This document shows positions 1 to 5,837 of a DNA stretch of 5,837 nt, one piece after another. Every line of letters starts with the position of its first letter. Position 1 is the first letter of the stretch. Location of the stretch: contig DAOUWY010000137.1 of the NCBI GenBank assembly GCA_030666885.1, forward strand, positions 1 through 5,837, in the 5' to 3' direction. Both the position numbers and the translations under genes were made by a program. A model generated the notes under the pieces. That model was given only the letters and a program-made list of their open reading frames with translations, was not told the origin of the DNA and ran no database searches. Source of the stretch: Methanosarcinales archaeon. GTDB taxonomy: Archaea > Halobacteriota > Methanosarcinia > Methanosarcinales > Methanocomedenaceae.

Positions 1-84
1 GAACAAGTAACCGAACAAGTAACCGAACAAGTAACCGAACAAGTAACCGAACAAGTAACCGAACATGTAACCGAACAAGTAAGG
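1..84 (+). repeat. 12-bp in-frame tandem repeat, unit GAACAAGTAACC, at least seven copies
   Basis: Five perfect units run from 1 to 60. A sixth (61-72) has one change, GAACATGTAACC, and a seventh (73-84) ends AAGG instead of AACC. The array touches the left edge and may continue beyond it. Each unit codes Glu-Gln-Val-Thr, and 12 bp is a multiple of three, so gain or loss of units changes linker length without breaking the reading frame. Perfect identity of the first five units, including third codon positions, points to recent slippage or expansion rather than protein-level selection alone. There are no spacers, so this is not a CRISPR array. Confidence 0.95.
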
Positions 85-315
85 TCCTTGCTCCTCTGCC
101 TTAAAACTAAACCTTTAGGAAGACGGGATGCAATGGTATGCATTGGTTTGAATAGCCGGCCAACATTTGTTTATGATTATCTTAAACCCGCTATCCAGGT
201 TGGATTCGTTGAAATGACCTTACCAAATTCACCAAAAAGTCCGACCCAAAAATACCGCCTGACAGCTAAAGGTAACGCACTTTTAGCCACGCAACAGCAG
301 GGAGGTATTGAATGA
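1..315 (+). CDS. C-terminal end of a COG2865-type (AlbA_2/Schlafen-like) putative regulator with a winged-helix tail; 5' truncated by the window
   Basis: The frame is open from base 1 to a TGA at 313-315, so the start lies outside the window; the in-frame TTG at 88 is internal, not a start. The 104 visible residues have two parts. Residues 1-28 are an EQVT linker coded by 12-bp repeats. Residues 29-104 look like a winged helix: RSLLLCL, a RRDAM helix-turn, RPTFVYDYLKPA as likely recognition helix, then VEMTLPNSPKSPTQKYRLT as the wing. A TEQVTEQV linker followed by a wing of the type GxxEMTxPxxPxSxxQKYRLT is characteristic of COG2865 proteins, which carry an N-terminal AlbA_2/Schlafen-like domain and an ATPase-like domain, both expected upstream here. 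Such proteins are annotated as transcriptional regulators or helicases; the true role is unsettled. Its place upstream of pglZ suggests an accessory or regulatory BREX gene. Alternative: the tail of a Fic-type protein with the same wing. Confidence 0.75.
   Translation, partial: EQVTEQVTEQVTEQVTEQVTEHVTEQVRSLLLCLKTKPLGRRDAMVCIGLNSRPTFVYDYLKPAIQVGFVEMTLPNSPKSPTQKYRLTAKGNALLATQQQGGIE
301..305 (+). promoter_or_regulatory. Shine-Dalgarno site of the 64-aa ORF
   Basis: GGAGG lies six bases before the ATG at 312, inside the last codons of the upstream gene. It matches the anti-Shine-Dalgarno end of archaeal 16S rRNA well. Together with the ATGA overlap (start 312-314, stop 313-315) it indicates translational coupling and supports ATG 312 as the start. 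Confidence 0.7.
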
Positions 316-506
316 AAATCGATATTAATAACATTGGGCAGGGTCCGGCGACTGGTGAAGGTACAAGTGTGAATTGCAGCTTCGCAGAATTCGGTGTCAG
401 CCATGCTGTTACAGCAGTAGATTTCGGGAAACTGGTTGAAATGGGATTAGCTGAAAGACTGGGAGCTGGACGCTCCATCCGATACCGCCTGAAAGGGCTG
501 GTCTAA
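312..506 (+). CDS. Small winged-helix-like hypothetical protein, 64 aa
   Basis: I do not recognise a named family. The start overlaps the upstream stop as ATGA and is preceded by GGAGG, which argues for a real, coupled gene. About residues 1-20 are Gly-rich and look flexible (NIGQGPATGEGTSV). Residues 21-62 resemble part of a winged helix: FAEFGVSHAVTAVDFGKL as a helix pair, VEMGLAERLGAGRS as a turn into the wing, and IRYRL as the closing strand. The GRSIRYRL ending resembles wings of small DNA-binding regulators. No signal peptide or membrane segment is visible. It may work with the preceding regulator, for example as a small DNA-binding partner, but this is inferred from coupling alone. It could instead be a remnant of a longer regulator kept by chance; the clean start and Shine-Dalgarno make that less likely. 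Confidence 0.6.
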   Translation: MKIDINNIGQGPATGEGTSVNCSFAEFGVSHAVTAVDFGKLVEMGLAERLGAGRSIRYRLKGLV

Positions 507-597
507 TCGTCAAGTAATTGTCAAGTAAAATCCACTAATCGTAAAGTGAAAGGAAAATATGGTGAAGACCAATGGCATTTCCAATGTTTATGCATAG

Positions 598-606
598 CTA
601 TATAAT
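598..606 (+). promoter_or_regulatory. Possible archaeal TATA box
   Basis: CTATATAAT resembles the archaeal TATA element (TTTATATA type). It would place a transcription start near 625-635, upstream of the 57-codon frame and of pglZ, possibly giving pglZ-brxL a promoter of their own. There is no convincing purine-rich BRE just before it, and the site lies inside the decayed winged-helix copy, so a chance match in A+T-rich DNA is quite possible. Confidence 0.2.
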
Positions 607-696
607 CGAAATTACTCTACCAAATTTACCAAGCAGCCCAACCAAGAAATACTGCCTGACGGACAAGAGTAAGGATCTCTTAGCCAGAGAGGGTCA

Positions 697-701
697 GGAG
701 G
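697..701 (+). promoter_or_regulatory. Shine-Dalgarno site before the 57-codon frame
   Basis: GGAGG sits seven bases before ATG 709, which overlaps the upstream TGA (710-712) as ATGA. This mirrors the arrangement at 301-315 in the intact copy. The signal may therefore be inherited with the duplicated module rather than prove that the downstream frame is used. Confidence 0.45.
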
Positions 702-708
702 ACATGGA

Positions 709-882
709 ATGAACACATATACTAATGTTCGTGCTCGTGTGACCGCTGAAAGCCTGCAAATCTATCATAAGCCATGTGATGCTTTTGAAAACTCAACGAA
801 CCAAGAAGGTACTATCGGCAAAGGAACAGAATACACTCTAATACGCCACAAAAGCGCCACATATACGCCAAAAGACTCCTAA
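709..882 (+). CDS. Doubtful 57-aa ORF coupled to the decayed module
   Basis: The frame runs from ATG 709 to TAA 880-882. It begins in an ATGA overlap with the preceding fragment and has a good GGAGG site, the same architecture as the 64-aa gene at 312-506. The protein is polar and Thr-rich, with no membrane segment. Residues 34-48 (EGTIGKGTEYTLIRH) look like the wing of a winged-helix protein, a faint parallel to the AGRSIRYRL wing of the 64-aa protein, but the two sequences do not align convincingly overall. It ends 58 bp before pglZ. It may be a worn relic of the second module's partner gene, a small expressed peptide, or a chance frame. Function unknown. Confidence 0.35.
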   Translation: MNTYTNVRARVTAESLQIYHKPCDAFENSTNQEGTIGKGTEYTLIRHKSATYTPKDS

Positions 883-940
883 ACACATTACTGCGGCACT
901 ACTAAAGCCTCAAAATAAGGTCAATACACAGGTCGAAAAT

Positions 941-3553
941 ATGCAAAACATAGAAAAGACACTCCAGAGCATACTTAAAAAATTCGAAGTCAAGGATGAC
1001 TACGAGAAAAGAAAGATTGTTTTCTGGTATGATAAGGACCGGACAGTTGAAGATAATGAAGAACTTGAGCAGATCAAATCCTCTCTCTCTGAAAAAGACA
1101 TAAATCTCCACATACTCAACAACAACTTCTTCGAAACTAAAAAGCTCCTTGAAAAAGACGATATAGAGTCGCATTATCTCATATATTCACCTGAAGCAGC
1201 ACGAGACGATCAATCCAACTGGCTGCTTGACATACAACTTTATTCATCCAGATTCGAGAACAGCAAGATATCAGATATCAAAAGTGAACTCGGTATCGAA
1301 GGTTACGACCTCGATAAAATACTGGAAGGATATTCCAGATTCTTTGATAATAAAAAAAGGGTTTCAGCATTCAAAAGATTTGATCAGAAAAACTGGAATG
1401 AAGAAAAAATCATATTAGGGATGCTTGCTGCACTTTCGGGCTCTTCCGCTATTGACCATAAAGAGATTGTAAGAAAACTGCTGATGGGTTCACTCAATGA
1501 AGAAGAGAACACAATATGGGGTAATATCGAAAAGTTTGGCCTTGAGAATGCTTTATGGGATATGATAAGCCGAAGATTTGGCTTTTTATCCGAACATTCC
1601 ACCCTAAAAAAATTATTCCTGAGCTTCATAATTACTCACATCGACAGAAATGGAAGTGTCGCTCTGGAATCCTATGAACAATATATCAACAGACAGAGCA
1701 ACGAATGTGAGATATTTATAAGGGGATGGATGGACCATTCAAAAGACTCCCGGGATTTTGATGATTACTGCCAACAATTGCTTGAAGCCGAAGGACATAA
1801 ACTTGAAGAAAGCCTGACATCACTGCTCAACAAACACGAAGTAGAAGATTATCTTGAAGCCGAATCCATCGACATCTTTGACAAGAATATCATTCGTAAT
1901 ATAGTTACGAAACTTGCCGATGGCAATAATGATTTCGAAAAATACCTTGAATGGATCAACAATAGAAAAACAAAACACTGGTATAAAGTATACGGGAACA
2001 TCTATTATGCTCTTGAAAATGCTATTAAGCTCCACCAGTTCTCAAAAGAGATTGAACACGAAGGCATCAATGAGCAGAGCCTGAATGAACTCTTTAAGTG
2101 TTATATGAACCAGTACTACCTTATCGATTATTATTACCGCAAGTTCTATTACTACTATGATAAGGACAGTGAAAAAGAGATACTCAAGAAAGACATTCGA
2201 GAGATGGTCGAAAATCTGTATGACAAAATGCTTGATAAGCTTCTAACTCGATGGAGCGATTTGATAGATTCAGAGCTTGAAAATACATGGAACATAGAGC
2301 TCATAGATAACCAGAGCAAGTTTTACAACATTTATATAAACAACATTATTAAAAGAAATGACAGGGACAAGGTGGCTGTCATCATATCAGATGGATTACG
2401 TTATGAGAACGCAGTCGAATTAAAAGATTTGCTTAATAAAAGCACAAAAGGCACAATGGAACTAAAAGCCATGGCAGGCTCACTTCCATCATACACAAAG
2501 CTTGGAATGGCAAGCCTTCTGCCGCATAATAAGCTCGAATTCAGGAATAATCACATCTTCGTAGATGGAATTGATTCAGAGGGGACCGAAAACAGGGGAC
2601 GAATTCTGTTAAACGGCTATCCTGATTCAATAGCATTCCATTTCAAGGATCTCATGGATCTAAAAACAGATGATGCAAGAGATGGAATAAGAGGTAAAAG
2701 AGCAATTTACATTTATCATAACAGGATAGACGATATGGGAGATAAGATATCATCTGAACACAAGGTGTTCGATGCCGTAGAATCCACCCTTGAAGATATT
2801 AATAAAATGGTAAACCGCCTGGGCAGATCACTTAATGTGACAAAAGTTATAGTCACATCAGACCATGGTTTCATCTATAAGAGAGAACATCTCGAAAATC
2901 GGGATAAACGTGAGATGCAAGATTTTGATAAAAGCAAGATAATTGAATCCAACAAACGTTTCATTTTAAGCGAACAGGACATATCGCTCAAGAACACACA
3001 CAAGTTCAGCATGGCTCAAATAATGGATTCAGATAAACAGATGAATCTTTACACACCTCTTGCAGACCTGCGCTTCAAATCCCAGGGTGGTGGAGTGAAT
3101 TATGTCCACGGTGGCGCTTCATTGCAGGAGATTGTGATCCCAGTTCTTATCTATAACCACAATAAATATGAGTCAGACCTTGATAGAAAAGGGATAGAAC
3201 ACGGCAAAGTGGAGGTCACGGTCTTAGATTCCCATAAAAAAATAACCAGCAGCACCTTTAAGGTAAAATTACTACAAACAGGAAAGGTAACTGATAAACG
3301 TGAGCCGCTGAATTTCAAGCTTGCCTTGTATGACACTGATGGACAAAAGGTCAGTGACGAAAAACTGGTGATTGTAGACAGTACATCTGATGAACCAGAA
3401 GAAAGGATTAAGGAAGTAATCTTAACCATAAGCAGCGATATCAAGAATAAAACCTATAATCTAACAGGGATTGACGACAACCCAAAGGCATTGCTAAAGG
3501 AAATATTTGAGATTCCAGTTGTGGTAGACATTTTAATTACAGATGATTTCTAA
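941..3553 (+). CDS. pglZ: BREX-1 system protein PglZ type A (alkaline-phosphatase superfamily), 870 aa
   Basis: PglZ is a core BREX component, required for phage exclusion and for the host methylation mark; metal-dependent phosphatase, phosphodiesterase or nuclease activity has been proposed. The N-terminus has the family opening RKIVFWYDKD (24-33) and NWLLDIQLY (about 93-101). A long helical middle includes the Tyr-rich stretch 392-406. The PglZ domain follows: VIISDGLRYE (480-489, D484 likely metal ligand), PSYTKLGMASLLPH (516-529, T519 at the nucleophile position of the superfamily), VTSDHGFIY (638-646, D641 and H642 likely metal ligands) and GGGVNYVHGGASLQE (716-730, H723 likely metal ligand). 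The expected metal-site residues are thus all present. Length is normal for type A. ATG 941 is the first start codon in a frame open since 842; only a weak AGGT precedes it at 930-933. It ends in tandem TAA stops, 36 bp before brxL, so the two are probably cotranscribed. No frameshift or truncation is seen. Confidence 0.95.
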   Translation: MQNIEKTLQSILKKFEVKDDYEKRKIVFWYDKDRTVEDNEELEQIKSSLSEKDINLHILNNNFFETKKLLEKDDIESHYLIYSPEAARDDQSNWLLDIQLYSSRFENSKISDIKSELGIEGYDLDKILEGYSRFFDNKKRVSAFKRFDQKNWNEEKIILGMLAALSGSSAIDHKEIVRKLLMGSLNEEENTIWGNIEKFGLENALWDMISRRFGFLSEHSTLKKLFLSFIITHIDRNGSVALESYEQYINRQSNECEIFIRGWMDHSKDSRDFDDYCQQLLEAEGHKLEESLTSLLNKHEVEDYLEAESIDIFDKNIIRNIVTKLADGNNDFEKYLEWINNRKTKHWYKVYGNIYYALENAIKLHQFSKEIEHEGINEQSLNELFKCYMNQYYLIDYYYRKFYYYYDKDSEKEILKKDIREMVENLYDKMLDKLLTRWSDLIDSELENTWNIELIDNQSKFYNIYINNIIKRNDRDKVAVIISDGLRYENAVELKDLLNKSTKGTMELKAMAGSLPSYTKLGMASLLPHNKLEFRNNHIFVDGIDSEGTENRGRILLNGYPDSIAFHFKDLMDLKTDDARDGIRGKRAIYIYHNRIDDMGDKISSEHKVFDAVESTLEDINKMVNRLGRSLNVTKVIVTSDHGFIYKREHLENRDKREMQDFDKSKIIESNKRFILSEQDISLKNTHKFSMAQIMDSDKQMNLYTPLADLRFKSQGGGVNYVHGGASLQEIVIPVLIYNHNKYESDLDRKGIEHGKVEVTVLDSHKKITSSTFKVKLLQTGKVTDKREPLNFKLALYDTDGQKVSDEKLVIVDSTSDEPEERIKEVILTISSDIKNKTYNLTGIDDNPKALLKEIFEIPVVVDILITDDF

Positions 3554-3589
3554 TAAATTTAACCATTCAATAAACCAGGGCGGATTAAA

Positions 3590-5629
3590 ATGGCAGACTT
3601 AGATTCAGGCACAGAGATCGATAATAAATTAAACACCTATTTTCCTGGAAAGGTCGTACGAAAGGACCTCACCAAACTTATGAAGGTAGGCCACAATGTC
3701 CCAGTCTATGTATTAGAGTACCTCTTAGGGTCAAACTGTGCTACAGATGACGAAGACTTAATACAGGAAGGTGTCAGGAAAGTAAAAAATATATTATCAG
3801 AGAATTACGTGCGCCCTGATGAAGCTGAACTTATCAAATCAAAAATACGTGAGACCGGATACTACACAATAATCGATAAAATAACAGTCCGGCTTAATGA
3901 AAAACGTGATGTCTATGAAGCAGTGTTCTCTAATCTTGGGATTACAAAAGTAGAAGTTGAACCGGAATATGTTAAAACGTATGATAAGCTTCTTGGGGGT
4001 GGCATATGGTGTATTATCAAGGTTGAATATTCAACTGAATCATTTCCATCCCCATTTGTGATTGACAGATTAAAACCCATACAGATACCAAACATGGGCA
4101 TAGACGAGTTCATAGAACAAAGAAAGAATTTCACAAAAGATGAATGGATAGACGTCATTCTAAGAACCATTGGAATGGAACCCACACAACTGGAATCTCC
4201 GGCAAAATGGCATTTGCTGGAGCGTCTTGTGCCCCTTATTGAAAACAATTACAACATGTGTGAACTCGGACCAAGAAGTACGGGAAAATCTCATTTCTAC
4301 AAAGAAATAACCCCACACTCAATATTGATATCTGGCGGACAAACCACAGTCGCAAACCTGTTCTATAATATGAGTACAAGACAAATAGGACTTGTAGGGA
4401 TGTGGGATGTTGTCGCCTTTGATGAAGTTGCAGGGATAAAATTCAAAGATAAAGATGGGATACAGATACTCAAAGATTATATGGCATCCGGTTCTTTTGC
4501 CAGGGGAAAAGACCAGATAAATGCGAATGCATCCGTTGTATTTGTTGGGAATGTTAACCAGAGCATATCGTCGTTGCTCAAAACGTTCCATCTTTTTGCA
4601 CCGTTTCCCGAAGCCATGAATAATGACAGTGCATTTTTTGATAGGATCCACTATTATCTGCCAGGGTGGGAAGTTCCAAAGTTCAGGCCGGAACACTTCA
4701 CTGACAGGTATGGCTTTATTGTGGATTATTCTGCTGAATTCTTAAGAGAAATGAGGAAAAGATCATTCAGTGATAATATATTCAATTATTTCAAACTTGG
4801 AAATAATCTGAACCAAAGAGATGTCATTGCAGTGAAAAAAACATTTTCTGGTTTAATGAAGCTGATATACCCTGATGAAAACATATCAAAAGAGGAAGCA
4901 CAAGAAATACTTGAATATGCCATGGTGGGTAGGAGAAGGGTTAAGGAGCAGTTAAAGAAAATCGGTGGTATTGAATTTTTCGATGTTAATTTCTCATATA
5001 TCGATAATGAAGATTTGAGTGAACATTTTGTAACTGTTCCTGAAAGCGGTGGAAGTAAGATCATTCCTGCAGGGATGACAAAACCAGGACAGGTTTATGC
5101 AGTATCCGGAGCTGCTTCGAGCAAGATTGGTGTGTATAAGATAGAGTTACAGGTTGTTTCAGGTTCAGGGAAATATGAAAAATCAGGTATTGGTTCAAAT
5201 CCAAAAGCTAAAGAGGCTATTCAAACTGCATTTAACTATTTCAAGGCAAATGCAAAATCAGTCAGTCAGGGTATTTCAACAAAAGAAAAAGATTACCAGT
5301 TACATGTACAAGACCTGACAGGTGTGGGAATGTCCGATGACCTTGCTCTGGCAGCTTTTCTTGGTTTATGTTCAGGTGCTTTAGAGAAGCCAGTGCAAGA
5401 ACAAACTGTAATATTGGGTACAATAACTATTGGTGGTTCTATTAGTAGTATAGATAACTTACCTGACCTCTTACAGGTTTGCATGGATGCCGGAGCTAAG
5501 AAAATCTTAATCCCAATATCAGCTGCATCGAAAATGTCAACAGTGCCGCCGGATTTATTTAGCAAATTCCAGATATCTTTTTATGAGGATCCGCTTGATG
5601 CTGTGTATAAGTCATTGGCGTTGTCTTGA
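3590..5629 (+). CDS. brxL: BREX system AAA+ ATPase with Lon-like domain, BrxL, 679 aa
   Basis: BrxL is the Lon-related protein of type 1 BREX; studied members form DNA-binding AAA+ ring assemblies needed for phage restriction but not for methylation. Residues 1-200 match the family N-terminus (LNTYFPGKVVRKDLTK, then VPVYVLEYLLG). The AAA+ core has Walker A GPRSTGKS (227-234, K233), Walker B VVAFDE (274-279, D278 and E279), a sensor-1-like Asn in FVGNVN (N321) and a DR motif (D351-R352) that may be an arginine finger. The C-terminal Lon-like domain (about 500-679) has GVGMSDD with S582 where Lon has its catalytic Ser, and TIGGSISSIDNL (613-624) where Lon reads IGGLKEK. By eye the Lon catalytic Lys position is I618, so a Ser-Lys protease is unlikely; from memory other BrxL proteins also lack it. 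ATG 3590 follows an AGGGCGG-like weak Shine-Dalgarno at 3577-3583. The length is normal and the frame intact. It is the last gene of the operon. Confidence 0.95.
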   Translation: MADLDSGTEIDNKLNTYFPGKVVRKDLTKLMKVGHNVPVYVLEYLLGSNCATDDEDLIQEGVRKVKNILSENYVRPDEAELIKSKIRETGYYTIIDKITVRLNEKRDVYEAVFSNLGITKVEVEPEYVKTYDKLLGGGIWCIIKVEYSTESFPSPFVIDRLKPIQIPNMGIDEFIEQRKNFTKDEWIDVILRTIGMEPTQLESPAKWHLLERLVPLIENNYNMCELGPRSTGKSHFYKEITPHSILISGGQTTVANLFYNMSTRQIGLVGMWDVVAFDEVAGIKFKDKDGIQILKDYMASGSFARGKDQINANASVVFVGNVNQSISSLLKTFHLFAPFPEAMNNDSAFFDRIHYYLPGWEVPKFRPEHFTDRYGFIVDYSAEFLREMRKRSFSDNIFNYFKLGNNLNQRDVIAVKKTFSGLMKLIYPDENISKEEAQEILEYAMVGRRRVKEQLKKIGGIEFFDVNFSYIDNEDLSEHFVTVPESGGSKIIPAGMTKPGQVYAVSGAASSKIGVYKIELQVVSGSGKYEKSGIGSNPKAKEAIQTAFNYFKANAKSVSQGISTKEKDYQLHVQDLTGVGMSDDLALAAFLGLCSGALEKPVQEQTVILGTITIGGSISSIDNLPDLLQVCMDAGAKKILIPISAASKMSTVPPDLFSKFQISFYEDPLDAVYKSLALS

Positions 5630-5708
5630 TCTTAATCACTATACTCCGCAGCTCTGATGCAGTTGGGTGTGCCGTCGCAACGTTTGACTCCTAACATAAA
5701 AACGAATA
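5630..5708. other. Convergent spacer between brxL and smc
   Basis: This 79-bp gap lies between the ends of two converging genes. I see no gene, no tRNA-like fold, no clear direct repeat marking an integration site, and no strong hairpin. Only the short A-tract near its right end suggests a function. Confidence 0.6.
5698..5702 (-). terminator. Possible oligo-T terminator of smc
   Basis: Read on the minus strand this is five T residues, within CGTTTTTATG, starting six bases after the smc stop codon. Archaeal RNA polymerase terminates at T-rich tracts without needing a hairpin. The run is short, so this is a weak candidate. No comparable T-tract follows brxL on the plus strand. Confidence 0.25.
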
Positions 5709-5837
5709 TCAATTCAGCTTAACCCCCGTAATACTCGTAATATTATTCTCCTGCATGGAAACACCAATGGTCCTTTCAGCCGCCTGCACCATGGGCTTAC
5801 GCAGACTCACCACAATGAACTGGGCATTATTCATGGC
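5709..5837 (-). CDS. smc: Chromosome segregation protein SMC, C-terminal 42 residues (5' part beyond the window)
   Basis: Read on the minus strand from the right edge, 42 codons are open to a TGA at 5711-5709. The residues include AQFIVVSLRKPMVQAAERT, followed by IGVSMQENNITSITGVKLN at the end. This is the end of the SMC ATPase head, just after the Walker B and D-loop region: an FIVVSLRK strand, an A-ERT helix and a GV-M-E-N turn. The SLRKPM form, rather than the bacterial THRK form, is typical of archaeal SMC. SMC dimers with kleisin partners organise and segregate chromosomes, so this is a housekeeping gene that marks the chromosomal flank of the defence locus. It converges on brxL. Rad50 or another SMC-like ATPase is a less likely alternative. 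Confidence 0.85.
   Translation of the reverse strand, partial: AMNNAQFIVVSLRKPMVQAAERTIGVSMQENNITSITGVKLN

Larger units (their letters stand above)
507..712 (+). pseudogene. Diverged, shortened second copy of the repeat-linker/winged-helix tail
   Basis: The block 608-712 aligns without gaps to 211-315, with 73 of 105 bases identical by hand count, and codes 34 residues of which 19 are identical (EITLPNLPSSPTKKYCLT against EMTLPNSPKSPTQKYRLT). Both end in GAATGA. Upstream, MFMHSYI matches TFVYDYL, after which eight codons (KPAIQVGF in the intact copy) are missing in frame. Further left, GTCAAGTAA occurs at 509-517 and 520-528, eleven bases apart, resembling decayed 12-bp units, but this part no longer reads through. 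The surviving frame could restart at ATG 572 behind a GGTGA at 561-565, giving 46 residues. Many differences are synonymous (ACC/ACT, TTA/CTA, CCG/CCA, ACA/ACG, CTT/CTC), so the copy diverged while coding before it decayed. A retained short gene is possible but less likely. Confidence 0.65.

Noticed and set aside
1..84. CRISPR-like array
   Set aside because: Units are 12 bp and directly abutting, with no spacers, and they code a regular EQVT protein linker.
88..315. Free-standing 75-aa gene starting at TTG 88
   Set aside because: The same frame is open to the window edge through the coding repeats, so TTG 88 is an internal Leu codon of a longer protein.
177..478. Minus-strand open frames opposite the winged-helix genes
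   Set aside because: They mirror well-supported plus-strand coding sequence, lack Shine-Dalgarno sites and show no recognisable protein features.
842..940. Possible N-terminal extension of pglZ
   Set aside because: The frame is open from 842 but contains no ATG, GTG or TTG before 941, and the protein from 941 already starts like the PglZ family.
1227..1418. Plus-strand 63-codon frame within pglZ
   Set aside because: It is an out-of-frame shadow of an intact, motif-bearing pglZ with no translation signal of its own.
2111..2160. Tyr-rich stretch in PglZ as a low-complexity insertion
   Set aside because: An aromatic YxxIDYxYRxFY-type segment fits the type A PglZ family as I recall it, so it is not treated as an insertion.
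3913..5565. Minus-strand open frames opposite brxL
   Set aside because: They lie antisense to intact brxL, have Cys- and Ser-rich compositions typical of shadow frames, and show no family resemblance.
5636..5690. Hairpin terminator or attachment site after brxL
   Set aside because: I could not find a convincing stem, a T-tract on the plus strand, or a direct repeat of the smc end.

Overview
The window holds the downstream end of a type 1 BREX phage-defence locus, followed by the 3' end of a chromosomal housekeeping gene. The host is most likely a methanogenic archaeon, probably in or near the Methanosarcinales. The main support is the partial minus-strand gene at the right edge, whose 42 residues match the C-terminus of an archaeal-type SMC protein (FIVVSLRKPM, then an AAERTIGV-like stretch). 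A+T-rich codon usage with many AGA, AGG and ATA codons, and GGAGG or GGTGA Shine-Dalgarno sites, agree with this. The genus is inference.

Layout. Positions 1-315 are the C-terminal end of a COG2865-type (Schlafen/AlbA_2-like) putative regulator: a linker coded by seven 12-bp repeats, then a winged-helix domain. An ATGA overlap with a strong Shine-Dalgarno couples it to a 64-residue winged-helix-like protein (312-506). Positions 507-712 hold a diverged, shortened second copy of the same module: remnants of the repeat, then a 105-bp block about 70% identical to 211-315. It keeps the Shine-Dalgarno and ATGA arrangement into a doubtful 57-codon frame (709-882). The large genes follow on the same strand: pglZ (941-3553, 870 aa) and, 36 bp later, brxL (3590-5629, 679 aa). 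A short convergent spacer separates brxL from the smc end (5709-5837, minus).

How the parts work together. In type 1 BREX the usual order is brxA-brxB-brxC-pglX-pglZ-brxL, so brxA, brxB, brxC and the methyltransferase pglX are expected to the left, outside the window. PglZ is an alkaline-phosphatase-superfamily protein needed for BREX activity. BrxL is an AAA+ ring ATPase with a Lon-like C-terminal domain that contributes to blocking phage. The COG2865-type gene and its small partner sit where accessory or regulatory genes often interrupt BREX operons. The most unusual material is not the BREX core but the repeat-linker regulator and its decayed relative between 1 and 940.
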